Shown in pieces: positions 1 through 10,819 of a DNA stretch of 64,000 nt. The notes beneath the pieces are model-generated. The model saw only the letters and a program-made list of their open reading frames with translations. It was not told the origin of the DNA and searched no databases. A program made the translations under genes and the position numbers. Every line of letters begins with the position of its first letter. The stretch's first letter is position 1. This DNA comes from Taudactylus pleione. Lineage: Eukaryota > Chordata > Amphibia > Anura > Myobatrachidae. The stretch is from positions 4,237,501 through 4,301,500 of the forward strand of contig JAUIMM010000483.1 of assembly GCA_031769625.1 (NCBI GenBank). Direction: 5' to 3'.

Positions 1-2
1 AG

Positions 3-540
3 GAAAGCAAAAAATCTAAGGAACCACCTACCTCCCAGTTTTTTGTTAGAGATAAGGATAAAAAACAAACTACAGGAAGTTGGTTGACAGTAAGACTGAA
101 TGGTTGTCTTAAGTGTGGGAAATACAACTGTATCACTTGCAAGTTCGGAAAACAAAAAAGGTAATGAATTTTGTTCTGTTTCTTTAGATGTTAAATTCAC
201 TATTGAGAGATACATTAACTGTCAGTCGATATATGTGATCTACCTAGTGTCCTGTGTATGTGGTAAACAATATGTCACAAACGATTAGAACAATGAATAT
301 AAGGTGTTTAGATCATAGAAGAAATATCCTCAAAAAAAGTTTTCTTCATAGTGTGTCTCGCCATGTTGTGCAGGAACATGGAGGAGATATAAATGTTTTA
401 TCAGTACAAGGCATGTGAACAAATTCCACCCACCAAGGAGGAGAGGACAGATACAGCCAGCTATCAAGGAGGTAAGCTTTTTGTTTTTTTACATTAGGGA
501 ACCTAACACCGGGTGGTTTAAATGAAAACATAGAAATGAA
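3..540 (+). pseudogene. Penelope-like retroelement, 3' end with GIY-YIG endonuclease remnant
   Basis: Frame 3 from base 3 reads ...SWLTVRLNGCLKCGKYNCITCKF, the Cys-rich linker (CxxC...CxxC) that precedes the GIY-YIG nuclease in Penelope-like elements. The reading then shifts to frame 1 and continues as INCQSIYVIYLVSCVCGKQYV (about 210-280), which matches the GIY...YIG core (VIYL...CGKQYVG). A further shift gives TIRTMNIRCLDHRRNIL and SVSRHVVQEHGGD, the basic C-terminal part. At least two frameshifts and stops make it dead. PLEs encode a reverse transcriptase plus this nuclease; only the nuclease end is inside the window. Family assignment is from motifs alone. Confidence 0.75.
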
Positions 541-740
541 TAGTATTTAATTCAGAGGATTTCTGATAATCTAATGAATAATGGAATGTGACCTACTGTC
601 CCTATTGGTCTTAGAAGTATATTTCTAGGAAAAGAGAACATGGGTTTTGATCTAATGTGTGGATATTACATTAATCAATTAAGATGTATGAAATAGACAT
701 AATATATATAATAATATATAATAATATAATATAAACATCT

Positions 741-1018
741 GTAGGATAATAATCATAAATTTACATAAGAATAAGCCTCAAGCAACAATTATAAATATGA
801 TCAATTGTATTAAAATTTAACATATGTAATCAAATATAGGTGTATAAACTCAATAATTTGGAATATTTAAAATTAAAACGTATCTTACTGGGATTTGAAC
901 CCAGGACACCTGTATGGTGTGCACGGTGCACTATTCTCCTGAGCCGCAGGGCTTTATTACATTCTATGTGGTATTCTAGGTATATTTGGATTTGGTATAG
1001 AGTGAACTGGATAATGAA
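741..1018 (-). repeat. SINE-like repeat with tRNA-like head, copy 1
   Basis: Read on the minus strand, 890-962 carries a tRNA-like head: an A-box-like GGCTCAGGAGAATAGTGC and a B-box-like GGGTTCAAATCCC. An AT-rich body follows. A second diverged copy lies at 1391-1640 in the same orientation, and the MITE at 1021-1379 sits between them. The anticodon arm does not fold with a normal 7-base loop, so this is a tRNA-derived repeat and not a tRNA gene. Confidence 0.55.
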
Positions 1019-1020
1019 TA

Positions 1021-1379
1021 AAGGAGCGTACACACTAGACGATATGCTCCCTGAGCGATATCATCTAGTGTGTCAATGGCAGGATGTGTTCAATGTCGTT
1101 CATGACATTGAGCACACCCGCTAAACAATATCATTAACGATATCGCTCAGCAATGGGCTCTCTCCCCCATTCCCCAACATGCAGCAACCTGACCATATCA
1201 TCAGTTTGGCCTGCATGTTTGTCTCATGAACGATAAAGACGAACGACGTGTGGGAACGCACATCGTTGGTCGTTCGTCGTTATCGTTCATCCTTTAGGTG
1301 ACAAAACAGATGATAAAGTGAACGATAACAATATTGTTATTCAGTCGTCCACTTTAATCGCCAAGTGTGTACGCACCTT
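1021..1379. mobile_element. MITE, TA-flanked, ends AAGGAGCGTACACACT
   Basis: The left end AAGGAGCGTACACACT and right end AGTGTGTACGCACCTT are inverted repeats with one mismatch, flanked by TA on both sides (1019-1020, 1380-1381). The interior is dense in ATCGTT/AACGAT words in both orientations. It has no coding capacity. The same end type recurs at 8902, 13068 and 56048. A TA target fits Tc1/mariner-like or related mobilisation; the autonomous partner is not in the window. Confidence 0.75.
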
Positions 1380-1390
1380 TAGAGAGATCG

Positions 1391-1640
1391 TATAAGATGT
1401 GCAGGATAAAAATCATAAATTTATATAAGAATGAGCCTCAAGCAACAATTATAACATGATAAATTGTATTTAAAACTATGTAACCAAACATAAACTTAAT
1501 AGTTTGGAAATGTATCTTACTGGTTTCCGAACCCGGGTGTGTAGTGTGCATGGAGCACTGGCACCCTGAGCCACAGAGCTAGATTACATTCTATGTGGTA
1601 TTTTAGGTATATTTAGATTTGATATAGAGTGACTCACCCC
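1391..1640 (-). repeat. SINE-like repeat with tRNA-like head, copy 2
   Basis: This is a direct repeat of 741-1018 at roughly 80% identity by eye. It shares the body phrase 'agcctcaagcaacaattata' and a tRNA-like head near 1515-1590 with a decayed B box. It is probably part of a short tandem duplication that was later split by the MITE. Confidence 0.5.
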
Positions 1641-1898
1641 TACTTTTAGGAATGGGATAAAGTTTATAAAACCTTCTAGAAACCTGTTTAAAGCACTGTA
1701 TATTATGTATTATAACTTGGAATACTAAGTTGTTTATTTTAAAAGAATTGAAGTCTATATAAAGTGTTTAAACACAATATGCACAAAAATGACCTTAGCA
1801 TACATCTGTTTTCATTTGTGTAATTAGCAATCTGATTGGCCAAAGATGAATTAGGTGGGGTCTATAAGACACCCAGATAGAGGAACTATTTCACTGCC

Positions 1899-1936
1899 CT
1901 CTTGAGGAAACCGTCATGCGACGGAGAAACGCGTCA
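1899..1936 (+). other. Hammerhead-ribozyme-like motif (degenerate)
   Basis: A CTTGAGGAA segment is followed by a perfect CCGTC/GACGG hairpin and then AGAAACGCG. This has the layout of a hammerhead core (CUGANGA, stem II, GAAA) with a damaged first box. PLE terminal repeats are known to carry hammerheads, and a PLE remnant lies just upstream. Confidence 0.4.
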
Positions 1937-1939
1937 AGC

Positions 1940-2640
1940 CTGATATTTATGTTATCCGGACTGAAACATTGTCTTCTTCTCCGTGCTTTATCTCCTGCAA
2001 GGATAATGAGAGCCTGCCGTGTGGGGTGAGATCATACAAGAAATTCCTATTTGCCTGAATTAACACAGGGAAGGGATTACACAACTGTGCAACAGCAAAG
2101 TACTAACACCGCTCTGGACCGGCATTGCTCTAGTAGTCTCCAGTGAAAGGAGAGTTGGGTAAATATACAGAAACTGAACAAACACTATATCACTATCTTC
2201 TGAAATAGCTGCTGCAGATTGATCTCGGCTGGCTGCAGGTAGTGTTGTTTGGAAATTACACTTACCACTGGAGTGGACACTCTAACTTGCATGGAAGCTA
2301 CATTACATCATCCCCTTTAACTGGGAACTTTTAACCATTAATGGGACTAGAGAGAATTACTCTTACTTGGATAAACGCGCAACTTGAAGGAGACATTAAA
2401 GCTGTTCACACAAGTGAATCATTGAATGTTCACGCATGATATTAATGTTACATATTGCGTAGGATAAGAGATAATAGATACTTAGTTGCTAAAAAGTATT
2501 CCTTATATGATTTTAAATGCATAAAATGTTATTATTATAACAGATTATTTCCTGATGTCTATGTGAGTGCACCCTGGGGTGAATAGTATTCATATTCATC
2601 ACATATATTATCTATTACGTGGCTGATGCCTGATGGGCAT
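1940..2640. other. Unassigned, probably PLE 3' non-coding sequence
   Basis: There is no open frame of note, no inverted ends and no internal tandem repeat. It follows the hammerhead-like motif and the decayed GIY-YIG region, so PLE untranslated sequence is the simplest reading. This is inference. Confidence 0.25.
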
Positions 2641-2740
2641 ATATGGACATGCAAAAACATCTGGCGTGTAGGCTGAGGCAGAGGAAGGGGAGATGTAAGG
2701 TGCGATGATCAGACGAGAGTGTATTACACATAATTGTTAT
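2641..2740 (+). pseudogene. Tail of a duplicated last exon (same family as 49195-49525)
   Basis: The codons AAA ACA TCT GGC GTG TAG (KTSGV-stop) and the following GCTGAGGCAGAGG, then GTGTATTACACATAA, align with the end and 3' flank of the exon at 49195-49525 (KKTWGV-stop, GCTGAGGCAGAG, GTGTATTACACATAA). The front of this exon copy is lost or unrecognisable. It shows that last-exon units were arranged in tandem upstream. Confidence 0.6.
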
Positions 2741-2754
2741 TGCCATTACTAATG

Positions 2755-3175
2755 TGGCACCAATGCATTACGTGAAATCTCCCTCCCAGTATCCTTACAG
2801 TAACCCTTACAGTATTGCTACATTTTCTTCCCTGCTGACTCCTCACATTCTGCAACTTCTCCTCTGGTCACATCCAGTGAAATAATTTTCCTTCATTGGT
2901 AAAATAATGACTGACCCTCACCGGCCATCTCTGCAGCCATGGAAATAATTAGTGTGGTCCGCAGATTGATCCACCCTGGCAATGTCTGTAACCGTGGTAA
3001 CAATCTTTAACTATCTAATTGCAGTGACAGTGTGTTTCTGCATTTTAAATGGATGATTCCTTACAGATGTACTAGTTTAGGTACCAAGAGTACTTTTTAA
3101 TTATATATTTTTTTTAGCAGAGTTGTCATTTGTAGTTGTATTTTGAGGCTATAACCATTCTCTCTGACATTACAG
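2755..3175 (+). repeat. Duplicated intron, paralogous to 47375-49194
   Basis: Nearly collinear with the intron before the last exon at 49195. It contains the same phrases, for example CCCTCCCAGTATCC, CACCGGCCATCTCTGCAGCC and GGTACCAAGAGTACTTTTTA. It lacks the two MITEs present in the other copy (47401-48270 and 48536-49057) and so acts as a natural empty site for both. It ends in a usable acceptor, ctgacattacag. Confidence 0.85.
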
Positions 3176-3311
3176 GGAAGCTAAAATAATCTAATTAAGA
3201 TCTCAGCGTGCCCACAACATCGAGGCTTGTTTAGAGGAGTGGCAGCTGGTAGAGGCCCAGTTATCCCTTGAGGAAGCCCACAGACGAATAAAAGACCTAA
3301 AGAAACCTTGA
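3176..3311 (+). pseudogene. Degenerate copy of the last exon
   Basis: After the acceptor the reading is EAKII-stop-LRSQRAHN...LEEWQLVEAQLSLEEAHRR IKDLKKP-stop. This mirrors EAEIEVLRAQLARNK...LEEAKKKIRGLE of the exon at 49195, including the Leu/Glu heptad pattern of a coiled coil. Two stops break it, and the C-terminal hydrophobic segments are missing downstream. An AATAAA lies at 3550-3555. It could have served as an alternative last exon before decay. Confidence 0.65.
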
Positions 3312-3821
3312 GAAAGATTTGTGGCATCACGCGTTGGTGGAGGGGTGAACTACTGGATTCTGTCGTTTGGACACTATGGACTGTTGATATTGTGGCTGCA
3401 GGGGTCCAGACTTTGCAAACCATTCTTTTTAGGCTATTTTTTTACCATCTATTTAGCCTCAATGCCCACTGAATGGAATTCATGTAGCTAATGTTCTTGA
3501 GATATATTATCTTTTTTTATAGTATTGGTGTTGTATATAATAATGTGGTAATAAAATTAATTGTTATTAGCAACTATTATTTTTCATTTTTACCACAATT
3601 TTTTCACGCTAATTTACTGATGAGCCCTTTTACCTGGCTGTGAGGAGAAGGAGGAAAATTAAGGATTTTTTCCCCATCCCCCTCCCTAAATATACCAGTA
3701 ATATAAGTGTCAAACAACCTGCTGATGGTAAGTAGGGTATTTCCCTATTATATTTGCTTTTTGTGGGATAGAAGTGAATGAAGATACCTTGATGTGCCTG
3801 ATGTTACCCACCATGATTGTG

Positions 3822-4015
3822 AGTGGGGTACGTCACCTTTATACTGATGTATTAGTGCATTGCCTGAGAACGTGGTACTTCACCTTTATACTGATGTATT
3901 AGTGCATTGCCTCAGAACGTGGTACGTCACCTTTATACTGATGTATTAGTGCATTGCCTCAGAACGTGGTACTCCACCTTTATACTGATATATTAGTGCA
4001 TTGCCTGAGAACGTG
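3822..4015. repeat. 47-bp tandem repeat, about 4 copies
   Basis: The unit contains ACCTTTATACTGATGTATTA and TTGCCTCAGAACGTGGTAC and is repeated head to tail with few changes. Non-coding. The flanks 3312-3821 and 4016-4240 show nothing else I can name. Confidence 0.85.
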
Positions 4016-4261
4016 AGTTATGATTATTGATGTGTGTAACCAGTTCTGTATCTGTTCATTCTTTTTTCGCTTTATGTCATCATGAGGGTCTAACACAGTA
4101 TCTGAGACACCTGATGTGGAAACACCATGAGCATCATCTTACACTCAGAAACCATATATTTGTCTACAAAGGTTCTCTCTCATAGGGGACAGTGATACTC
4201 CTATTTTGTTCTGTGCAGTAAGTAGGCAGCAGAGTAAGCGCACGGAATAGAACTAAAGAAG

Positions 4262-4573
4262 ACTGTGGCCACCATGAAGACCAATATGGCTGATAGGGAC
4301 AGAACTGCAGCACACTGGAGCCACCACTTCAACCCTCATCTATCTGTGGCTGTGCCGCTGACACCTATACTTCTATTGGCACTGAGTATAAATAGAGGAA
4401 CAGCCTTGATGGTGGGAGGAGGGGTCTCCACTCAGTCAGCGCCCCGTGTCCTGCTGTTTATTTTGGCCATAGGGACAGCAGTGCCCCCTGCTCCACCCTC
4501 AGGCACCGCAGCGCAACTCCCCGACCAACTGCTGCCTGCCCCCAACTGTCACCAACTCTACCACCTGACACCG
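4262..4573 (+). pseudogene. Diverged paralogue of the last exon: C-terminal hydrophobic segments
   Basis: The frame through 4265-4579 contains HWSHHFNPHLSVAVPLTPIL and LLALSINRG. This parallels NWSLRNHLLSVALPLAPLAV and VALTIKTG in the exon at 49195, with matching DNA (CTGGAGCC, TCTGTGGCT). A second hydrophobic stretch (VLLFILAIGTAV) follows, then a Pro-rich tail and a stop. An in-frame stop lies just upstream (4237), so an acceptor would have to lie between about 4240 and 4262, and none is strong. It may be a live alternative exon or a relic. Confidence 0.4.
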
Positions 4574-5079
4574 CCCATGTGACCTGCTCCTGAGCAGCTG
4601 CAGAGGCTGCTGGGAATTGTCCTCCTGTGTAATGGCAGACATAAAGTGTAGCGCAGTGTCAGGTGTAATACCTCGCATAGCGGGGTATGACACATACAAA
4701 CACACACACACAAGCATATATATGCTATTAAAAAAAAATTATAATCTATCATTTGGAAACCCCTCCTTTAAAAAATCCTGTGTTTGCCTCTGACATAAAT
4801 GTTACTACATAGCAACATACAACAGCGCAGCTTTACATCCCAGCAGCCCGGCTGCTCACAGGCCATGCTTTGAAAAATTAGGTCAATTCTGCTTTCTTGG
4901 AGAACACCACGTTTATTACCTATCCAGGGCTGGGGCCTGTAATCATTGCTAATCCCCAAATTTTTAAAGGGGAGTTTCTAAAGGGAATGATATATAGTAT
5001 ATATATATATATCTCCAAATAAAGGTGCACAGAAAATTTATTTAGAGAAAAGCCATCAGCCCATTACATCATATGGACG

Positions 5080-5117
5080 TTTTAGTCCCCTCTGGGACTT
5101 TTATCAAGATACCACAA
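5080..5117 (-). other. Hammerhead-like motif in a PLE-type repeat
   Basis: On the minus strand a CTTGATAAAA box is followed by an AGTCCC/GGGACT stem and AAAACG, the layout of a decayed hammerhead core. The surrounding repeat (about 5000-5143, resuming at 5438-5560) is split by the element at 5152-5429. Confidence 0.35.
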
Positions 5118-5151
5118 CAAGTGTCCCTATCCCAATATTTAAACCCACAAG

Positions 5152-5429
5152 CAGGGCCGTAGCTAGGGTAGTGTGGCCGGTGCCATCGCACAGGGCACCA
5201 CAGGTCAGGGGGCGCTGTTTGGGCCTGTCAAATTTCTGTTTATCATCATTCTCACTTGTAGCTTCCTCTTATTTCATCCCCAGCATCCACTGGCCTCTCC
5301 TATCTCTTCCCTGGCCCTTCACCATGAGTACATTCCCCTTTTTTGGGTACATTATGTCCCTTTGAAAAATGAGGGGGGCACCAATGCTCTTTCTGGCACA
5401 GGGCACCAAAAAGTCTAGTTACGGCTCTG
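5152..5429. mobile_element. hAT-type MITE with 8-bp target duplication CCCACAAG
   Basis: The left end CAGGGCCGTAGCTAGG and right end CTAGTTACGGCTCTG are imperfect inverted repeats. CCCACAAG is present on both sides (5144-5151 and 5430-5437), the 8-bp target duplication expected of hAT elements. There is no transposase inside. Related ends occur at 23334 and 52937. Confidence 0.85.
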
Positions 5430-5437
5430 CCCACAAG

Positions 5438-6160
5438 TATCAAAAGAACACACCCATAAAACCACCCCTCCTGATCAGTAACCCCTTCATGTCACTGATC
5501 GCTCCCTATATGTGTTAGGAAGTAGAACTATATCCCCTATAAAAACATTAAATTCTGAAAAAACTACAGACATGTGACGCGCTAGTACATAGTGCACAAT
5601 AGAGTGTCAGGTTAACCACTTAACCGACAATTTTTTTTCCAAAAACCGATCCAAAATTGGCGTTTTTTTTATAATTGAATTAGGTCAAGAACATCTTTTT
5701 AAAACTATTTCAACGCAATTTAAAAAAAAACAACAAAAAACACCATGTACCATAAAAATAAACATTTTTATGCTATACTGAAGTGATGGCCATTGATAGC
5801 TGTACCATCGATGGTCGATGGGTTCAACCATCGATAGAAACAATCGATTGTTTGAGCCCATCTGCCGATGTTTCCTTAACATCGGTTGGGGGGCTGCACA
5901 CACAATCTATATACATATACAGTATTTAAGCATATATATATATCTACAGTATATGTATATATACATGTGTATAATATATTACACATGTGTATATATACAT
6001 ATATATACATAACATGAAGAAAGCCCGGCACTCCAGAGTAGATATAGTAAGATATAGATATCCATGCAGCTTGTACTCCTTCCGAGTCCGCTCCGCAGAA
6101 GGGGCTGTGCAGTGTGCACTGGTACACTACATTCTTCCTGTCTAATATGAGTGTGTCAGT
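5438..6160. other. Non-coding: PLE-type tail, unclassified palindromic repeat, AT microsatellite
   Basis: 5438-5560 resumes the repeat interrupted at 5143. 5610-5900 holds an unclassified repeat with a short palindromic core (CCATCGATGGTCGATGG). 5930-6010 is a TA/TG-rich microsatellite. No gene is supported. Confidence 0.4.
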
Positions 6161-6239
6161 CCCTCCCTGCCTGAGACTCCTGAGTCTCCACCTCCCTGCT
6201 ATCCCTTGTCTGTCACTACTCTGACTTCACACTCTACTC

Positions 6240-6496
6240 CCTCCAGTGTCCCCTCCTCTACCCTATCTGTTTTAAACTCATTCCTGTCCCCGACTAAGGT
6301 CCCGCCCCCTCACCAGGGGCCCGCCCCCTCTCCTGCCCTGTGTGACTATTTTAATTCACCTCATCATGTCCTTGCCCATTGCCCATGACCCAGCCCCCTC
6401 CCCCTTAGTCCCCGCCCCCTCTCAAGTCTATCTTGTCTCTTTTTTCTCTTCCTGTACCGGGAGCTCCGCAGGGACCAGACTGATCCTTCCAGACAG
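6240..6496 (+). promoter_or_regulatory. Candidate GC-box promoter and non-coding first exon with splice donor
   Basis: Three GC boxes of the form CCCGCCCCCT (near 6300, 6328 and 6412) lie in a C-rich, TATA-less segment. They are followed by CTCTTCCTG (ETS-like) and a stretch ending CCAGACAG|GTAAGT at 6496/6497, a near-perfect donor. This looks like a housekeeping-type promoter with a 5' untranslated exon. Which gene it would serve is unknown; the exons from 31.8 or 33.7 kb are possible partners. Confidence 0.35.
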
Positions 6497-6734
6497 GTAA
6501 GTGACTGTCAGTGGAGATGTGAAATGTTTAAATTATATTTATGGGGGAGGGGGTGGAATACTTCCACAAATGGGAGAGGTGTAGTTGCTTTTTTCTTGTT
6601 TTCTGTGGGGATGGGAGGTGTTTTAATACAGTCTGTGCTGGGGGTGGTGTAATAATGAGTATTTATAGGGTGTATTATTATTGTGTGTTAGGGGATATCC
6701 ATAATATCTGTGTTATACGTGGGTCTCTGTTGGT

Positions 6735-7590
6735 CTCTGCATTATCTAGCGATTTCTGCGTTATCTGGCAATCGCATTATACGGCACATCACTGCGATGC
6801 TCCCTGATCTGACGGTCACTGCAAACCACTCTGCATTATATGGCGCATCACTGCACTGCTCCCTGATCTGGCTGTCACTAAGAACCCCTCTGCATTATAT
6901 TGTAGTCACTGCGATGCTCCCTGATCTGGCGGTCACTGTGAACCTCTCTGCGTTATTCAGCAGTCATTGCAATGGTCTATTCATTTTATGACGGCTCACT
7001 GTAAAGCTCTGCATTATACGCCAATCACTGCGATGCTATCTGATTTGGGAATAACTGCGATCCTCTCTGCATTATTTGGCAGTCACTGCAAACCTCTCTA
7101 CATTATACGACGGTCACTGCGATGTTCCCTGCATAATATGGTGATCACTGCGGTGTTCACTGTATTATATGTTGATCGCTGAAATGCTCTTCGTATTATA
7201 CGGCACCCACTGTGATGCTTTTTGTATTATATGGCAGTCACTGCAATACTCTCTGTATTATATGGCGGTCACTGCAATGCTTTCCATATTATATGGCGAT
7301 CACTACGACGCTCTCTGCTTTTTATGTTTGTCACGGAGATGTTCTCTGCATTATTTGCTGGTCACTATGAAGTTCTCTGCATTATATGGTGGTCACCGTA
7401 ATATTATCTGCATTATATGGCTGTCACTGTTATGTTCTCTGCATTATATAGGTGGGCACCATACATTTCTCTACATTATATATCTGTCACTATGATGTTC
7501 CTTGCTTTATTTGGCGGCCGCCATAATTTTCTCTGCATTAGAGGTCACTGCAATGCTCTCTGTATATTATATATCAGTTACTGGCCACTG
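6735..7590. repeat. 31-bp minisatellite (copy 1)
   Basis: Diverged monomers of about 31 bp with the core ATTATATGGCAGTCACTGCA and a CTCTCTGC tail. A related 31-bp block with the core ATTGTATATTGGTCATGAGA lies at 7985-8225. The open frames over it are array readings without coding signals. Confidence 0.85.
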
Positions 7591-8901
7591 TTTGAATCAT
7601 CTAAAGTCTCTCCTGCCTTATTCTAGAAAAATAAATATGTTAGGTGAAATTAGAGAATTCTCAATGACAGGGTTCCCAAGGTGCAAAAATGTCTAGGTAC
7701 AGCTATGTGTGTGACAGTGCGACAGGACAAAGCACATAGCTCTGTTAAAGAGCCAGACCCAATTCCAGGATCATAGGGAGCCTGCTTATAGTTAAATTTT
7801 TTTGCCAAACTATTTTCTAACTAGTCAGTGAATGAGTAAAAACATGGATTTCACACTTTCACTGCTGCTGCCATTGTTATAGCCCCCATACACCTACACG
7901 ATTTCTGGACGATTACATGATTTTCAAGCAATCATAAGATGGATCGTGTCTTTTTTTAGTAACTTACGATCCGATGCGCGCTTCCGCTGTCCCTACATTT
8001 TATACTGGTCACTAGAAAGCTCCCTTTATTATATATCTGTCATGAGAATTGTACCTGTATTGTATATTGGTCATGAGAATAATCCCTGTATTGTATAATG
8101 GTCACAGGAATGGTCCCTGTATTGTATATTGGTAAGTAGAATGGGTCCTGCATTGTATATCCGTCACTAGAGTGCTGTGAGCATTTGGTAGGGGTCACTA
8201 GAATGGTTTCTGGTTTGGGACGGGCTCTTTGACACAACAATTTTTTATATATTTCATTGGTTATTTAAAGGGAATGGGATTGAAATGCCGCCTAGGGGTG
8301 CCTAACCCAGCTAACAGCCCTAAACCTAACCCACCCATCTCCGTGGCTAAAAGGACAGACGGCCCATACTTAACTCGTTCGGGCAGGCGTCCTCCTGGAT
8401 TCCGGCGTCGGTATTTCGACGCCTATCATGAATCATTTGCCAGCATTCAGCAGTCAGTATTGTGACCGGCGGCCGCAACTACGTCCCATTTACAGTACGC
8501 CCACATTAGTCTAGTCTTACCTATAGAGGCTATTATCATGCGACTTTCCCCATTTCAATGCGCTGGTGGAAAAACTGGGCCCGCCCCCCCAGGCTAAAAG
8601 TTGCCCCTGGCCACAGAGCACCATAATAACTAACAATTATAATAATAAACATAATAAACAAAACAGAGGGGTTTTGGATCATGAATTGATCAATGCATTT
8701 AAGCTTACAGCCCCCGTAACGGGACCCAACTTTACTGCAAGTCCCTATGTCCCTAGTCTTATGTTTTGTATGTTTACCATATTTAATTGGTTTTAGTTAT
8801 TGTGTTTCCACAAAAAATAGGATCAAAGTTGAGATTTGCATCGTTAGATAATGATATCTTAGTATGATATCGTAAATCTCAGGGTATGCTATCAAGGTTT
8901 A

Positions 8902-9203
8902 AAGGTGCATACACACACAACGATTTTTTGAACGATTATCGTTAACGATATCGTTTATCGTTCAATCATTGAAAAAATCGTTCACTTTCTGAGTTAAAAC
9001 GATGAACGATTATCGTTCATGCGCGTTCACGTTTGTAGTTCAGTCAGACTGACCAAGTGAACGATTTTCATTAAGGGAATATGCAAAAATCATTTGTAGT
9101 TCAAAAAGATCGTTCATTACATTTTAAAAAATCTAACAGATAATCTGACAGAAATCGTTCATAAAATCGTTGGTAACAAAATTGTTGTGTGTGTATGCAG
9201 CTT
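8902..9203. mobile_element. MITE, ends AAGGTGCATACACACA (copy 1)
   Basis: The left end AAGGTGCATACACACACAAC and right end GTTGTGTGTGTATGCAGCTT form an inverted repeat flanked by TA within a TTTAAA target. The interior has repeated AACGAT/ATCGTT words. The diverged third copy of the host sequence at 15818-16190 lacks it and reads CAAGGTTTAAAGCTCACAG, giving an empty site. Confidence 0.85.
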
Positions 9204-9599
9204 TAAGCTCACAGCAACTTTGCTTTTAAACGTGAGACAGTCACCAAGCACACCTGTTGCAAAGCACCTAGGAAAACAGCTGACACAAGTTAGATTAAAC
9301 TAGTTAAAAGAGGTGCATGAGATAATGTGATCACAAAAATTAGTAATTATAAAAATTAATCAAAATAAACAAAAAGCACTAATCCACGGCACTCACCATT
9401 CCTAGATTTGGGGTGCAACATGGTATGTGACCACATTGTTTAAATATAAACTACTGTTTATTATGTTTATTATTATGTTTACTATTATTATTGTTAGTTA
9501 TTATGGTGAGTGCAGAGCCCCTGTTGCAAACGTCCCAAAGAAAGTTATCTATAGATGAATTTCTGGATACTTGAGAAAATAATTTTAATTAATTGAAGA

Positions 9600-9890
9600 A
9601 ATTCAGGTTTAATTAAAAATGGACCACGAGATCTTATCATTCAATCCAAAGGGACGGATGGTGTTCAAATTAAGAATCCAGCGGGCTTCTCTTTGTAGGA
9701 GCTTATTTCCACGGTCACCCCCTCTCATGTGGTCTATGGCCATGTATCTCAATGTTGAAAGTGGATGTCTTTTGTCAGCAAAGTGCCTTGCTACCAGCTG
9801 ATCCGATGTTTTTCCAGTCAAGGCTATCTTGCACAGATATATTGTGGCAATAGGTCCTATGAATTAGTTTCCATCTGTGTAGTTTGAATA
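9600..9890 (-). pseudogene. PLE GIY-YIG C-terminal fragment (copy 1)
   Basis: The minus strand reads ...LTGKTSDQLVARHFADKRH..., then RGNKLLQREARWILNLNTIR and PFGLNDKISW. The REARWI-LNT-P-GLN signature is the end of the PLE endonuclease region. The catalytic GIY part is missing, so it is a fragment. The flanks (9370-9520) match the PLE-type terminal sequence seen again at 15818. Confidence 0.7.
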
Positions 9891-10569
9891 AATTCAGTTT
9901 TTAATTGTGAAATGTGCAATAATTATAAAATGACTCAAACCAGCAGCTGGTCACAAGCGCTCTTATTTTCTATATTAGTGAGGCAATGGAACCTGTAGCG
10001 CCACAAGTGCAGCATCACCTAGCGAAAGCGGCCGGGAAAAAAAAACACGTGAATTGCGTAAGCGTGCCCGCCGCACATGTTGTGCTGATGGCGGGGTGTA
10101 GGTGTAACTCAGCTTTAAGTGACCCCCACCAGTGGCAAACAAAGGATTTCTAAAGGGGAGGGTCTCCCAATGCTTGATGTTAGAATGTGTGTGGCCAGTC
10201 GCTGAAGAGAGAATAATTAGCACTTATCCAGCTTTAATATGTGTCATACAAAATATTGTGTGTCCATTAATTCCAGCATATACAGGACCACTAATCACAA
10301 TAAGCCACTAGATTCGGCAGTAGGGCCATCCTGCCTGAACTAAATGTCCATATGTCAGACATGGGCACCATTCCAGATCATTGGAGCAGTCTGGGGAAAC
10401 AGCAGAAGGACCTAGCACTGCCCTGTACATAGATGGACATAGTGGGCTCTATAGCAGCACATCTCTAACAGTGCATGGTTTCTAGATCTCCTAGCTGGTG
10501 CACAGGATATTTATTACTGGCTGATACATGGCAAAAGGAGGTGTTAAATTATTTCATGTGTGACACTAA

Positions 10570-10819
10570 TACCCCTTTTCCACCTAAATTCCAGGTCTGA
10601 CCCGGATTTGGAACAAAGTTCCTATCCGAATCAGACCCGGAATTTTGCCGGCGCTGACTCGGGATATTCCCAAGTCAGCGCCGCTCACACCGCAGTCGGG
10701 TCTGCATAGACCCGGCTTTTGCGGAGTGAAAGTGGACGCTTGGAGATGACGTCATCTCCAAGCGCCACTGAAGCCGGACCAATCGGCCGGCTAGCAGCGC
10801 ACTCCAGGTCTTCGTGACC
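10570..10819. mobile_element. MITE, truncated at duplication junction
   Basis: Left part of the element found whole at 14738-15170. It begins TACCCCTTTTCCACC and stops at GTGACC, where the second copy of the 4.17-kb unit begins. The loss of its right half marks the breakpoint. Confidence 0.9.

Larger units (their letters stand above)
6655..10819. repeat. 4.17-kb tandem duplication, copy 1
   Basis: 6655-10819 and 10820-14987 are collinear with only scattered single-base changes and small indels, so the duplication is recent. The junction at 10819/10820 cuts a MITE: its left half ends at GTGACC and runs straight into ATGAGTATTTATAG, the left edge of the unit. Contents: 31-bp minisatellites, a MITE, a PLE fragment and half a MITE. 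Confidence 0.95.

Noticed and set aside
890..962. tRNA gene on the minus strand
   Set aside because: B box is present but the anticodon arm does not fold with a normal 7-base loop, and the segment is part of a repeated SINE.
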